Source: Linnemannia hyalina
Lineage: Eukaryota; Mortierellomycota; Mortierellomycetes; Mortierellales; Mortierellaceae
Direction of reading: 5' to 3'
NCBI GenBank assembly: GCA_019671135.1
Contig: JAHRHY010000018.1
Coordinates: 1,054,001-1,118,000 of the forward strand
Length of the DNA: 64,000 bases
The position numbers and the translations under genes were made by a program. This document shows, in pieces, positions 1 to 13,479 of this stretch (position 1 is its first letter; the number at the start of each line of letters is the position of its first letter). The notes beneath the pieces were generated by a model. The model searched no databases. It was not told where the DNA came from and saw nothing but the letters and a program-made list of their open reading frames with translations.

Positions 1-1500
1 TCGTGACAACCTTGCATGCCGAAACCCAATGATACCTCTTCCTTCACTTGAAGAAAACTCAGACACAGGGTAATAAGTGCTAGATCTGACCCACTCTATG
101 ATTTCTATTACCTGAAGGAAGAACAGTCTTGGATTAGAGTTTCCATTACGCCGTTTACTCGACTCGTTTTCTTTGCACTCTTACTCGTTCTTTTGATACT
201 CTCCTCCCCCTTCCATCCACCTTCCTTTTTTTGATTTACCCACCCTTTATCTCTCACGCTCACACTTGTTCTTAGTCTAGTCGGAGAATCGCAAACAAGT
301 TCTGCTACAAGCGTGATCTTAGCGAGCGGAGGTGGATGTATCGTCCATGGGTTGGAAGACGTCCTCGATATCCAAAAGACCAAGTTTCTTTCAGGGTTCA
401 CAGCTGAGATGGAAATGAGGATAGCAGTCATAACTGATTATCCGATTACCCCATCTTTCGACTACCGCTCAGCAGTGGACGTCGATATGGGGAGTGAGAA
501 GTGGAGGTTGGTGCTTTTGGCATGCGAATGGAGGGCGTATAGAGGCGGAATAGGTGAAATGTCAACAGAGAGGGGGATAAGAAAAAACAAGGTAGAAGGG
601 TTGGTTGGTCGTTTTATTTAGCTTTTTTTAGGTGGGTATGTAAATAAATAAGACACAGAGACATCATTCATAACTCTCGTTCCACCTTTTTTTTTTTTTT
701 TGAAGTGTCCATGGTGGTAAATGGTCTAGACACAGACTCTTATCCTCGGCGGTGACATGCACATAGCCGTGAACATTGATACCCACAACTCACAAGCAAC
801 AAACACGCACGAAAAGAAAAGAAAAAAAAACAGCAAGCAGAAGTAAACAATGCACAAACGAAGGACATTCTAGTTGCGCCTCCGGAAAGATATCCAAACA
901 CTTGCAAAAAGAGTCAAAAATGTAAAGAAAAAAAAGTCAACAACAACAAAGCGTGCGAAACTGCCAAACATGGAAGCGAACTCGCCCCTGATTCATGTGC
1001 TTGCCTGTTGCTCTCCTCGGTAAACAACAGAGTGAGAGAGAGAGAGAGAGCGAGAGGAAGAGATGAGAGGAGTGGAGTGAAAGGAGTAAACAAACAAAAT
1101 CCTTTTTGATTTCGGCGTAATTGTTTGTGTCAATTAGCGTTGTTGTTGTGTGGTGTGAAGCGGAAAAAGGTTACTGCTTGTTTTGTTTTTGTGTTTGTGA
1201 TCGTAGGTGAATGGGCTATGAGAGAGAGAGAGAGAGAGTAGAGAAGGAGGTCAACGAGACAGCCAGTGGGAGAGAGTGCACAAAGATGGAAGTACGTGGC
1301 ACACCTCTTCTTGCATGTGTGTGTCTATTTCATACAACACACGACACACGCAGGATCATCAAAACAAAAGGCTCTCTCAAAGGCACAAAGTATGAGATAC
1401 TTTTTCTTCTTTTATGCTTCGTACATGCAATTGTACTCTAAACAAGAAGGTAATAAACAGCCCCACCTCTCCACAACTCTCTCCCTCTCTCTCTCTCTCT
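1..1500. other. Gene-free left margin
   Basis: I see no convincing gene here. The open frames at 108-431 (minus) and 313-621 (plus) overlap each other, resemble no family I know and lack splice-joined partners. The stretch has A/T-rich homopolymers and (GA)n runs near 1031-1050 and 1219-1238. A (CT)n tract at about 1484-1502 abuts the PRP16 stop codon, so it lies in that gene's 3' UTR. Confidence 0.5.
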
Positions 1501-4500
1501 CTAAATACCAAGTCTGCGTTTCCGCATGGGGGTCATGGGCGTTTTGAATCCAGGAGTAGCAATCCTAAATCGGGCCTCGGCCGTTGAGCCTCCTCCGGCA
1601 TTGGCCACCGCTTCTGCTGCCGCCGCTGCGCTCTCTTGCTCTTCCTTCTCCCGCGTCTGCTTCAGATCCATCTCCAACGCCATGCGCGCCTCCTCAGCCT
1701 TGGTCGCAATCCTCTTCTCCCTGTGCGTGTACGACTTCTCTTTAACAGAGTAAAACATCGGCCCCAGCTCGGCCAGCCAGTGTGGATCCACCGATGTCAC
1801 ACACTGCATATACTCCTTCGAGGTCATCACCAGCTCGTGGTAGACAATGTAATCAGGGTTGTATCCAAGACCATACAGCGCCGACGTTGGGTGCAAGTGA
1901 CAGGGCATGCCCGTACGACAGTTGACATACTCTCCCAGAGCTTTGATCCGTCCAGCCTGGTGGAAATACGCCGAACAAATGCACTTGCGGATAATGTCCC
2001 AGTCGGTGTTGCAAGAGACATACGGCATCTTCTCAGACTTCATCATATCCATCAGCTGCGACCGCACCTCTCGAGCCTTCCGCATCGCCTTGGGCTGCAC
2101 AAAGTGCTTCAGACACCAGTCATCGCGGTATCCATTCGACCTCCACTGCGTGTACACATTCAACAACGTCAAATGGTCACTCTCGGGCACAAAGAACTTT
2201 TCACGGGCAGCATCCGACTCCTCCAACCGCTCCTTGGGGCGGTAAAACACCGTCGGAACAGACAGCATCGACACCACCGTCACAATCTCGGCTGTGCAAC
2301 CCATCTTCTCTGCCACGATCAACATCTTGGCAAGCGAAGGCTCGGTCGGGAACACGGCCATCTTCTGGCCCATCGGTGTTAACTCGCCCGTGTTGTCCAA
2401 TGCGCCCTGGATCCAGAGCTGGTACATCGAGTTGAGCAAGTTGTCCTGTGGTGGTGGGTCCATGAAATCAAACTCGAGAAGGTTCTTGACATTCAACGAC
2501 TTGAGTTGCAAGACGACCGTCGACAGGTTGGTTCTCTGGATCTCGGGAATCGGATTGACAAACATCTCGTACACAAACGCCTGTTCCGTGTACAATCTCC
2601 ACGACGTTCCTGGTCCAGTTCGTCCGGCACGACCCGACCGCTGGTTGGCGTTGGCCTGGGAGATCGGCGTGATCTGCAGCGAATCCATACCGATCTTGGG
2701 GTTGAACACCTTGAGCTTGACATACCCCGCATCGACCACATACAGGATACCGTCGATCGTCAGCGACGTCTCTCCGATATTGGTGGCAACGACACACTTG
2801 CGGGCATTGTTCTCACCGGGCTCAAAGATCTTGGCTTGCAAGTCCGCCGGCATCTGGGAATAAATCGGCAGCACAGCCAGTGGTGGTGCATTATCGATCT
2901 GCGCCAGTCGTTCTGTGACGACTGAACAGGTAATCTCGATGTCCTCCTGGCCAGTCATGAACACTAGGATATCTCCCGCTGGCTGTCCTAGATGGATAGC
3001 CAAGACCTGCTTGACTGCGCTATCGACATAGTCCTCGCACGGCACCTTGCTGAACATAATGTCGACTGGGAAGGTACGTCCTGGGATCGTAAAAGTCGCC
3101 GCATTGCCATAAAATGACGAGAACTATGTACAAAAATATACATGAAAAGTTAGTAACTTCGCAGAAAATACATTACATTTCCGAAAATAAAACGCGATAC
3201 ATATTCAGCACAAGTAGTAGGTACGTACCTTGTCGGCGTTCATGGTGGCAGAGGTGACAATGAGCTTGAGATCGCGTCGCCTGGCTAGGATCTTCTTCAT
3301 CAAACCCATCAGCACGTCGGTGTTCAAAGAACGCTCGTGGGCCTCGTCCATAATAATCGCGCTGTAGTGGTCCAGATCGCCCTCTCGAATCGACTCGCGC
3401 AAAAGCACACCGTCCGTCATGTACTTGATCACCGTCTCTGGCGAGGTCACATCCTCGAAACGAATGGCATATCCTACAGTCGATCCCAGCTTACATCCCA
3501 TTTCCTCAGAGACACGGCGGGCGACAGACATGGCAGCAACACGGCGGGGCTGGGTGCATCCAATCATTCCGAACGTGCTGTATCCATCCTCGTGCAAGAA
3601 CTGTGTCAACTGAGTCGTCTTTCCTGATCCTGTCTCTCCAACGACAATAATGACTTGGTTGTCCCGGATGACACGCATAAGCTCCTCCCTGACCGCAAAC
3701 GCTGGCAAGTACTCTCGCTGCTCCTTCATCGTCTTGGTTTTGGAGAACGCACTGGCAGCCTCGGATGTCTTGAGGTGAGACGCAAACTGAGAGTCGCCCT
3801 TGCCATCCATATCGTCGTCCTCGTCGCCCGCCTGCTTCGCCTTGGCCATTGCTGCTGCTGCTTCCTCGTTGGCTTGCTCTTCTGGGTTTTCCAATCCCAT
3901 GACATTACCAAGTGCCGTTCCTGCAACTTGAAACTTGGGTGCCGCCTTCACACGCTCTGCCTGCTCACGTTTCTCCCGAACAAGTGCACTTCCCTTGCGC
4001 GAAAAGATGGCCATGTCCGACGTGGGATCCTTGACCGACTGCACCGCTTCCACCTGTTTTGTAAACACAACTCGGCCGTCCAGGAATGGCGGCTTGATGT
4101 CATGAACAAGTAAATGAACTCGAGCCTCCGATTCATCGTCAAAGTCTGTGTCGACCTCCTTGCGCTGGAAGACACCACTGGTCAACATCCGATTGGTCTC
4201 CCACATCTCATTGTCCTTGTTGTACTGGGCCTGGCGCGCAGAGATCTTCTTCATTTGCTTCTTTTCGATCTCCTCCTCCTTCTTGGTGTCGTGCTCCTCA
4301 TAGTCGGCGAAGGGGTTGTGGATGTCGTCCATGGCGCCTCCAGACTCCTCCATATTGTACCACTCGCGATCGACTTGACGCTGCTCAGTCTCCCACTCGC
4401 CTCTGTCAGGAACCTTGTCAAAGTCCTCGTTGGGGTATGTGTCGACGCGATCATCATATGCTGATGAAGACACGCGTGGCGTAACCATGTCCCAATCCGA

Positions 4501-6052
4501 CGTTCCTCTGCCCTGAGTAGGCGGTCTGTAATCTATTGATGTAAGCATTGACACCTAGTGTCAGTAATAAAACTCTAAAATAAAAACGAACAATCTTGAC
4601 AAAGCAAAACAAAACAATACAAAAAGTAAAAGTTACCTCGTCGCGGGGTTAACCCGCCTTGCAGAATGGCATCAGTGTTGCTTCCAGTCCTAGAGGGCGT
4701 GGCATCCCATTCGCCTCGGCTGGGGCGAGAACTCCTGGGCTCTACAAAGTCTGTCCTCCTTGGTGTGAAGCTCTCTCGAGGTCGGTCGTCCCGTCTGTCA
4801 GTAGGTCTCCTGTCGCGCTCATCCCGTCTATCAGTAGGTCTCCTCTCCCTATCATCTCTCCTATCTCTGTCGTCTCTCCTGTCCCTGTCATCCCTCCTAT
4901 CGTCACTTCTGTCTCGACTATCTCGTCCAGAGTCGCTAGATCGGTACCGGTCACGTCCAGAGTCGTTCCTAGTCCGATCACTATCACGCTCATAATCCCG
5001 GCCCCTATTCGACCGAGAGTCGCCACGGCCATATCTGCTATCACGATCCCGGTCCCGGTCATCATTTCGATCCCGATCCTGATCTCGACTGCCATGCAAG
5101 CCTCCTCTAGCACGATCACGCTGCCTCCGTTCCTCAGCACGACGCAACGCTTCCTGACTGACACCACCAGGGTGAGAGGGAGTCTCCATGCGCTTGCTAC
5201 GGTACTGAGGCTGCGCTGGTCTCAAATTGGCCGATGATTTGTCGTCCTTCGATTTGCTATTCTCGCCTCGGGTATAACTATCGTCCTGCTGATCCTGCAT
5301 CCCCGAGTCCTGATCGCCCTCATCTCTCCACTCATCCTCAACCTGCAACTTGATCTTCTTCTGTTGCTGCGTCGATAATGATGATGGCTCTACACGTTCC
5401 TTCTCCTCCCTCTTCTCCTTGGCAAGTCTGTCGAGGCCTAGACGAGAGACACCAGCAGGGAGTGTGGGTGCCTTGAACACATGACGGTCATCTCCTGCTG
5501 CTGCGACCTTCTTGGGCTTTATCACCAACCCTCCTTGCATGATCTGCTCTGGCTCCTCATCATCGTCTTCATAGGAACGAGCAAATTTGGAGCCCATGGC
5601 AATAGAGGATTCCTGGATTGAGGATCCTTTGTCGTTGGAGCTCTGCCTCCCGTTTGATGATGCTGCTGCTGGGCCGTCGACGCCATGCTCGCTGTCGTGA
5701 GTATGGATCTTTGTGTAAATATCGAACAGTGCCTCATCCTTGAACCTCCCGAATCCCGCGCACGCTATATATATTATTTTTTTCAATTGCGCATAATATC
5801 TCTTTGTCAGTGCAAAGATATCGTAACGAAAAAAAGAGAAGGCAAGCAAGCATACGTTGCACAATGGTTGCTAGGTTGTAGTTGATTGCTGATGGTGCGT
5901 GTTGCCAATTCAATTTTACCTTTGACGAATCCGTTGGCTTGCTTGTGGTTGCGTGCGATCTGGATGACCTGTCTGGCGAGAAGGTCGTTTGGGTTGACGA
6001 GATTGAGTGCCCGCGAGATGTCAATGGCGATCTCGTGCTCCAGTCCTGACAT
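1501..6052 (-). CDS. PRP16: Pre-mRNA-splicing ATP-dependent RNA helicase PRP16 (DHX38)
   Basis: DEAH-box ATPase of the spliceosome that remodels the catalytic centre between the two splicing steps. My model has four exons (6052-5920, 5764-4637, 4532-3229, 3123-1501) whose phases agree and give 1395 aa, longer than human DHX38 (about 1230). The N-terminus is followed by an Arg/Asp/Ser-rich tract with many DRDRD and DDRRD repeats, typical of animal Prp16 but expanded here. The core shows [10 protein letters not shown] (motif I), DEAH in [22 protein letters not shown] and [12 protein letters not shown] (motif VI). The ratchet/OB C-terminal region follows, with [13 protein letters not shown] and [11 protein letters not shown]. 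Exon 4 resumes at [11 protein letters not shown] directly after SATMNADK, matching the family. The start is the first ATG of exon 1. The third intron's acceptor was chosen to keep phase (AT-AG before TTACAG), so that junction is a little less certain. Confidence 0.96.
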
Positions 6053-7031
6053 GGTTGGCTTTGTTGGTTGGTTTTGTGGTCTGTGTTTTTTGTGAACAAA
6101 AGAGAAGAAAAAAAGGGAGCGAGCTATCTGCTTGGCCTCATTGGTAATGTCACGTGTGGCGATGGCATTTCCACCAACTTGGGTAAAAAAAAGAAAGGAC
6201 AACATCATAGACAACAGGAGCAACTGCGCTAGCATGAGTAATACATCCATCCGTTGAGTTCAGCAACCATTTTCACCGTAGATGCCCTTGTCTACGCTTT
6301 TTTCTCTCCACCACAGTAAATACAATCTCCTGAGACTTCCAACAATCATGATGTTGAGTCGCGTTGAGACCTCATACGTTAATAGTTTTTTTTTCTTTTT
6401 TCTTTTACCTTGTTGCCTCCTATTCGACTCACTTCACAACCCCATCAATTGTGTGCAGGGACTCTGAATAATCAAGGATCCTGTTCTCCAAGTTCCGAGT
6501 GCGATTAAGCGGATGCAATTTGTCAGTTGTATCTTCAAAAATAGGGAAGGATAGACCACACTTGAAAATGTCGTCCAGCCCACAAAGAGAATTTCATTTT
6601 TCAACAACGAGGTACCTCGTCCCTCAAACCAAACTTCCTTCGTACCCACCATTGACAGCTCTATTTTTCCTTAACAACTACAAGACGCCGCGTCCGGTAG
6701 CGCAAGTGATAGTACAAAGCGATGGCTGGACTCAGTCGTGCGCTGTCTCGAGCTCGAGAAGCTCGACGGACCATAATTCACAGGAAAATCGTCTTTTTTT
6801 TTTGTTCAAGAGAATCGTTCAAGTAAACCGCATCACCCTTCCTAAAAAAAACCCTTATTCCAGTTCCTCAAGAGCTTGCACTGCACCTGGTGCACGTCCG
6901 AAACTCAACCCCGGCGCCAAAACCGGCCCGATCCCCTCAATCCACAATCTCAACGGATACAAACCTAAATTCTTCTAATATAAAGACCGCCAACTGAAAA
7001 TTGAAATCATCTGAATAACTGAACAAGTTCA
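6053..7031. other. Intergenic region upstream of PRP16
   Basis: Upstream region of PRP16 (minus strand) and of the tRNA (plus strand). A 159-codon frame at 6499-6978 is open but low in complexity and matches nothing I recognise. An AATATAAAG element at about 6977-6986 lies some 45 bases before the tRNA and could be its upstream TATA-like element. Confidence 0.4.
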
Positions 7032-7104
7032 GGGGCTGTAGCTCATTTGGTAGAGCGCTCCCTTCGCATGGGAGAGGCACTGGTTTCGACTACCAGCTGC
7101 TCCA
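7032..7104 (+). tRNA. tRNA-Ala (anticodon CGC)
   Basis: The 73-nt sequence folds as a cloverleaf. The acceptor arms are GGGGCTG and CTGCTCC, the D arm is GCTC/GAGC, and the anticodon stem CTCCC/GGGAG encloses the loop TTCGCAT, giving anticodon CGC. The T arm CTGGT/ACCAG encloses TTCGACT, and the discriminator base is A. A run of eight T from 7108 is a good Pol III terminator. There is no intron. The acceptor stem carries one T-T mismatch and one G-T pair, so the fold is slightly weak but the identity is clear. Confidence 0.88.
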
Positions 7105-10100
7105 CAATTTTTTTTGTTTTTTTTCTTTGAAACTTGACAGGGTGTCTTCATCGCCTTTTCTGCCTCCCCCCTTTTCGATGAAGATATTCATGTCAGAATA
7201 TCTTTTTGCACAAGAGCTTCCCAATAGTCGCACGTATTCACAGACCGCTACCCTCTTTACTACTCTCTCTCTGTTGCCGCCTTTGCTACCTTTTGCTACC
7301 CTCTACTCTACCACTGTATTTATAAAGGCAAGGGCTGTTGAGAGAATGGTAGCTCTTTACGGGTACCGGCCTAAAATTTAGAATCAATAGGACTGGAAGA
7401 AAGGAATATATTAAGTCGTGTCAAGTTGGTAGTGAAGGTCGCGTGACGAACCCCGGAGATCCGCTACGCGTTCAATGACACATAGGCAGAAAACAAGTCT
7501 TCGCGAAACCTGGGGACCGAGGCCAAGACGTGGCTCTGGAGGGGTAAAACGTGGCACCATATTTTAAATTAAAGGGAAGCAAAACGATAAGAGCAAGGAT
7601 CGAAAAACTGTTAAAAACATGTTTCCTACAACTTCGACTATTATGAAGCCATCTTTGTCTTTTGATCTACCGACGAACTTTCACCAAATTCTTCGGCAAC
7701 GCATTCAGTATACCTTTGGCCCTCGCAATTTCAAAGGGATTTCGCGACTCGGGAGACTCTGAAATAGAAGCACAGGCTTGGAGACAAGGAGACGGACCAA
7801 ATCCTCGAGAATACGCCCTACCGCTCATATGCCGATCTTATTCGCCTACAATGGGCTCCAAAAAACTCGAGATTTTTGCCATAAGCCTGAAAAATGGTGC
7901 CAGGTTAATAGTTAACCGGCTAATCGGTCAATCAGATATTGGTCAATTGGCCGATTGGTTATCTTTTTACTCTGTTAACCGGTTACATCGGTCAAAAAAC
8001 TTTGGTCACAACACTGTCGCCAATGGTTGACTTTGTCTAGGGGTTGCTTTGGATGCAAGGAAATGCCTGGACAACATTACCGACCATTGATCTCATCAAA
8101 CGGTCGTATATTTTTATCAGTCCGTACCTGAATCAATTTATGAGAATGCGAAACTAGCTCACTAAGGTGACTCTCGTTCTGACCGGGTGCACGGGGTGTC
8201 GCAAGGATGCGCGAAAGCGCTTGATAGTGGATGGGGTCCCCCCTTTTCCTGTCCTTCCAATGACATCATGTCTGGACTAGCGACAAGCTACTACCCACTC
8301 GCGCTACTCACCCTTTCTCCCCTCTCGAAGAAACTAGAAACGTGTAGCTATCACCTCAGCGATCTCCCTCTCTCTCTTCCTTGTCGCTCCATTTCTTATA
8401 AACCAGATCGGGGTTAGGCAGACACAGATCTGATGCCTCTTAGTCCATTGCATCAAAAGACGAGGAAAGGCAGCAACGCCAAGGTTCCTCTCTCTTTTTT
8501 TTTTCGAAGGGTTCTCTTGGAAGAATTTGGGAAATTGGCGCTAGAAAACCGCACTAATCAAACTCAAAGCAAAGCAGGAAAAGGACAACAAACTGGTTGT
8601 GTGAAACGCGCAGACACAATTGCAGTGGGCACTCTTCGGATCTTTGTTTCTTGTTCTTCCGCTACCGTGTGAGGAGTTATGTGCCCTTATTGTTGTCGTG
8701 TTACCTCAGCGACCTTCTTTTCTTATTTTTCTTTTCTATATACACCTTGTCTTCCACCATAGCGCAACCATCTCGCATCCTCGCTTTTGACTGTGCGCAT
8801 TGTAAATGTTATTGTTTTTGTCTCGGGTGAGTCTCTGCACTTCTTTAAACAAGTGGGGTCATTAGTAAAGTGTACAAACCGCAATCCAGGGGTATTCTCT
8901 CCCCAGTTCAGCTCGAAACATGCAAGGTTGCATGGAAGGTGTGCGTGAAATAACAACGCCTAGGACGCACAAGGTTCGAGGACAAAAAGTGGGTGGTGTG
9001 CACCCGTACCAAAGTTTAAAGGAATGATGATGACATTCAACAACGATGATGCAGTTAGCCCATTGTGAGCACAGAAAAATAAAAGAGAGAGGAGCATCGG
9101 AGAACAACACACACATATTCATATGCAGTACTGTAATGCAGATGCGAATGCCAGGAAGCAGAAGAGAGTTCAAAGCTAGTAAGCGCATCTAGGGGCTCAT
9201 GCTATCAGTTACTGTTCCTTGTACTGGACATGTACGTTTTCTAACCTCCGGGGTCCTTGATTTCAGAGTGGAGGGTAGGGAGAGGCATTTAAAGCATTGC
9301 ATCCACCATTACCAGCTATTTAGTAGCTTTGGTTATCAGCTCTTCCTTTCTTTCTTCTCTCCCATCCTCACCCTCTCCGCCTTCTTTTCATTATTTTTTG
9401 TTTCTTGTTTGTTGTTTGTTGTTTGTTTTTTGTTCATTCACCCATTCTCTTCCAGAGAATCTACTCTCATTCACTTTTCCTCGCATTTCCCCGGATCCAT
9501 TCAACCTGATCAATGATCTCCTTCCTACTATTTTAACGACACCCATACTCCAATTATCCCGTACAGAGGATCGCTCAACTTGCATTAATTCCTCCGTCTG
9601 TGCCCCCCCTTTTCTCCACGCTTTCCCCCACCTCCACTTGACAAAGGCTCATCATGATGAAGTTCAAGCGCCAGAAAGGTAATAAGCCCTCACGCACAAT
9701 GAGAACACAACCATGCCACGTTCTCCTCTCCTTCTACCTCGAGTGAGGTTCAATTGATCGCCAGGCACCGCCCTGCGAAGAGACATCTTACTCGTATTTC
9801 GTTGCCGTCAGTGCGTCGCCTTTCGTCATGGAAACAACGCTAAAATGGTGCCCCGGTTCAAAAACAAAAGACTTTCCTCCTATGACAAACAGCAACAACA
9901 ACAACAACAAGCAACCACGCCAAAGGAAGATGGCAACAGCTACGCCGATCAAACAATAACGACAACGCGTCCCTCCTTGCTGTTGCGAATGGATGATTAT
10001 CGACCATCAATAGCCCTCACTTCTACTCGACTTGAAGGGTGTAGCTCCCTCTCTTTCTCCGTCTCTCTCCCTCTCCCCCTCTCTCCCCCTCTCTCTCCCC

Positions 10101-10498
10101 CTCTCTCTCTCCTCTCTCCTTCTCTCTCGCTCTCTCTTCCCATGGAACCATTTTTTTCTTTTCGCTTGTGGTATTGGGCTCAATCCACAAGGCTCACTTC
10201 ATCCCACGTCTCCGCCCCCTACTCCCCTATCCCTTTTGGCGCTAAGACGATCTATCTCAATCTGTCACACTTGCACTAAAAAAAAAGCGAACGCCGACCA
10301 CACCGACCGACAGACAGACAAACAAATAAGCCGACAAGTAAAATGAGGGTCTCGACTGAGGAAGGGTTTTTAAACTAAAGACAAGGAGACAGCTAACGAG
10401 TGTCGTCTGAACAGTGGCCGTGAGGAAGACATCTAACTGTTCTCCTTTCTTCAACCACTCCATCTTCATCTCCACCCTCTCGACGAGTAGATATCCCA
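7105..10498. other. Long gene-poor region before the MscS channel gene
   Basis: About 3.4 kb without a supportable protein gene. A cluster of GTTAACCGG/ATCGGTCAA repeats sits at 7911-7995. A strongly pyrimidine-rich tract of CTCTCTCC type spans about 10048-10141, in what is probably the 5' leader of the downstream gene. A short open segment at 9654-9679 (MMKFKRQK followed by a GT donor) could be an alternative first exon joined to the AG at about 10488-10489. That would need an 800-nt intron, unlike others here, so I did not use it. Confidence 0.4.
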
Positions 10499-13479
10499 AT
10501 GGCAGCGACGAGTGCCCCACCGGTGGCCCCATCAGACCCATCCAGAGTCCCTCTCCCCCCTGTCTCCGAGAACGCGACCCTCCAGACCGAGCCCAGACCC
10601 TCGAACGCATCCTCCCGTCCACCATCTGTCCAGAACGTCCCCCAATTCGCCTTTTCCAACACCCCAGCTCCACACAGCGGCATGCCCTATAACATGCCCT
10701 TCATGTCACCTTCAAACATCAGCACCTCTCCACCACTCATATCTACAAACAACAGTAACAGTGCAGCAACCAAAATTGACATTGACCGGATTATGCGACA
10801 GGATGAGGCGGCCATGAACGACTTTGTCCCACCTCGTCAGGCCATGAACAGCGACGAGTCTGACTTTGATTGGGACGAGGACATCAACATTGTCGAGAGC
10901 GGACAGGCCCACAAGAAGCGGAGCAAGGACAATGGGTCCTGCTGGCGAAAACTGTCTCCCTTCCTCCGGATGGTCATCTTAGTCCTTGTGGGTTCACCCA
11001 TTATTGCCCTGCCTGCGATTCTCGTATCTGTCTTCAGGGACGATGACCAGGAGGGGGAATACCCGACCAAGGCGACTGTGATGCTGATATTTGTTTGGCT
11101 CTCGTTCATGTGGGGCATTATCTTCGTTACCAACTGGGGCATTGACATGGTTCCCGTTATCGTCGTTCGTCTGACCGGCTTTGTCACCGGCTCCCGATCT
11201 GAGGACCTGAAGTCCAAGCTCTTGGTATGTTGCGACACACACTCAAACTGGCATTGGTAGCTACAAGCTGGCTGGCGCCTATCTTGTTCAAAAAGAGGGC
11301 ACTTGGTTTTATTTTACATTTCTTTTTTTTTCAACTAATATGACCCCATCGGACTTTTCTTCATGGTTTTGCCTAACATACGATGTCATCGATTTCTTTC
11401 TACGATCCCCGATCGATCTTCCCCTTCCCCCTCCTCAACCTATCTAGATGTTCGTGGCATGCAAAAAATACCTCAAGTGGCTCATCGCCTCCTGCTGGGC
11501 CATCGGCTCCTTCACCTTCCTCTCCAAATCGCCCTACAATACCACCAACGACCAAATGGTGACCATCTTCATCGAGGTCCTCGGTTGTCTCGTCGCCGGA
11601 TCTGCACTTGTTTTTATTGAGAAGATTCTTTTACATCTCATCTCGACAAACTTCCACCAGACCGCCTATGCGGACCGGATTGCGGAAAACAAGTATGCGC
11701 TTACTGTTTTGGATCGCCTTTCGACCTCCAAGAAGGTGAATGTTAAGCAAGCCAAGGGTGCGAGACCGGGCCATAGTCGCCATAATACCGCAGATAATGT
11801 CAACCTGCAGAACAGCAACTTTGTCAACATGAACAACAATACTGCGTCCGAGTATGCCTTCCCGACGGGGTACCTTTCTACACAACCATCGCGGTCCAAC
11901 AGCATTGAGGTCCACGGAAACAACAACGGAGCCGTCAAGACCAGCAACAATGGGAGCCCTGGTCGAATTGGTGGATCATTGGACGGAAGAGAAATCCTGC
12001 ACGAGATCCACGGCGATGCTACCACGCCTCCCAAGACCACAGAAGCCATGATCCTCAACTCGACTCCCCTGACCACCCCAAACGACATGATGAAGACCAA
12101 CAGCCGCCAATCGACCCTCGTCCCCTCCATTCGCCACCAACACCGTGGTCAGCGCGACAGCAAGATCAAGATCGGAGACAACAACATCTTCAAGGGCATC
12201 AACCGTCGTCTCCACGGGATCGCCCTCGCCAACAAGAGCTCGCCCTCCAAGGACATCGGTTCCACCGCCAACGCCAAGCGACTCGCCAAGACTTTGTTCT
12301 ATAACCTCCAAACCAACGGCGAGGACCTGGTCGTCGAGAACTTTTATCCGTACTTTTCGACCCAGGAAGAGGCCCTCGCCGCATTTAACATTTTTGACAA
12401 GGACGGGAATGGAGATATTTCCAAGAGTGAGATGAAGGAGAAGATCTTTTATGTCTACAAGGAGCGAAAGGATCTGCATACCTCTTTGAGGGATTTGTCC
12501 CAGGCCGTGGGCAAGTTGAATGCGATCTTTTTGACGATTGTGGCGATCATTTGGTTGCTTATTATCCTTTCGATCTTTGGCAAGGATATTGTCAAGAACA
12601 TGTTGTCGATTGGTTCTTTCCTCGTCGCGCTCAGTTTTGTCTTTGGCAACTCGGTCAAGACCCTCTTTGAGAACATCGTCTTTCTCTTCATCACTGTAAG
12701 TCATCCATTTTTTTTATTTATTTCACGAAAAGTATAATAATGCAAATTATCTAACCGTTCTTTTCTCTTCATTGCCCCTACATCCAAATTAGCACCCATA
12801 CGACTCTGGCGACCTAGTAAGCATCGAAGGATCAGACATGTACGTCCGGGAAGTGGGTCTCAACTCCACCACATTCGTCACCTGGGACGGCAAACGGATG
12901 TACTACCCCAACAACCTCATCTCCCAAAAACCCATCCACAACGTCCGTCGTTCCCCCAACATGACCGACAAGATCGTCCTCAACATCGACTGCTACACAC
13001 CCCAATCCAAGATCTTTGAACTCCGTGCCCGCATGCGCGATTATCTCATTCGCGAATCGAAGGACTTTTTGCCGGATTTGGAGATTCAGATCCAGGAGAT
13101 GGATGCAAAGTTGAAGATTAGTATGTGTATTGAACACAAGGGTAATTGGCAGGATTCCGGGAGGAGGTGGGCGAGAAGGACGGCGTTTAATTACGCGCTC
13201 AAGGAGGCTGTGGAGGAGATTGGGATTCAGTATTATGCGCTGCCGCAGAGGGTTGAGGTTTATGATAAAGGCGATGTGGCGATGCGGGACCTTTCTTTGG
13301 ACCCGTTGCAGGGCGGTTCCAGTCCTGGTGGTCTTGGACGTGAGAGAGTCGGAGGTGAGACGGCGGCGACGTTGGGACCGAATTCGCCCTTGCGCCAGTA
13401 CTCGCCTGAGCATGTTGCGCGTCTTTATCGTCGCACGACTATCAAAAAGCCCCAAGGCGAAGGCGGCGGCGGCGAGTAG
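10499..13479 (+). CDS. MscS-family mechanosensitive ion channel with EF hand (Msy1/Msy2-like)
   Basis: Predicted mechanosensitive channel of the eukaryotic MscS class. In fission yeast its relatives (Msy1/Msy2) sit in the ER and control calcium and survival after hypo-osmotic shock. Three exons (10499-11224, 11448-12695, 12793-13479), all in phase 0, give 886 aa. Residues 1-155 are a disordered, Pro/Ser-rich cytosolic tail. Several membrane helices follow, among them segments starting MVILVLVGSPIIALP and ATVMLIFVWLSFMWG. A Ser/Asn-rich linker comes next, then an EF-hand loop DKDGNGDISKSE near residue 558 with all calcium ligands present. The MscS pore helix and beta domain (FGNSVKTLFENIVFLF, then HPYDSGD and YYPNNLI) come last. 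The ATG at 10499 is the first one in the main frame. Confidence 0.93.

Noticed and set aside
313..621. Short overlapping frames at the left margin
   Set aside because: Opposite-strand frames over the same bases without splice support or known motifs.
6499..6978. 159-codon plus-strand frame before the tRNA
   Set aside because: No recognisable domain and no clear splice partners. The tail SIHNLNGYKPKFF looks protein-like but is too little to support a gene.
9654..9679. Possible extra first exon of the MscS channel gene (MMKFKRQK)
   Set aside because: It would need an intron of about 800 nt, far longer than the others here, and the ATG at 10499 already gives a complete protein.
9199..9682. Overlapping plus-strand frames in T/C-rich DNA
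   Set aside because: Low-complexity Phe/Leu/Ser translation typical of pyrimidine-rich leaders.
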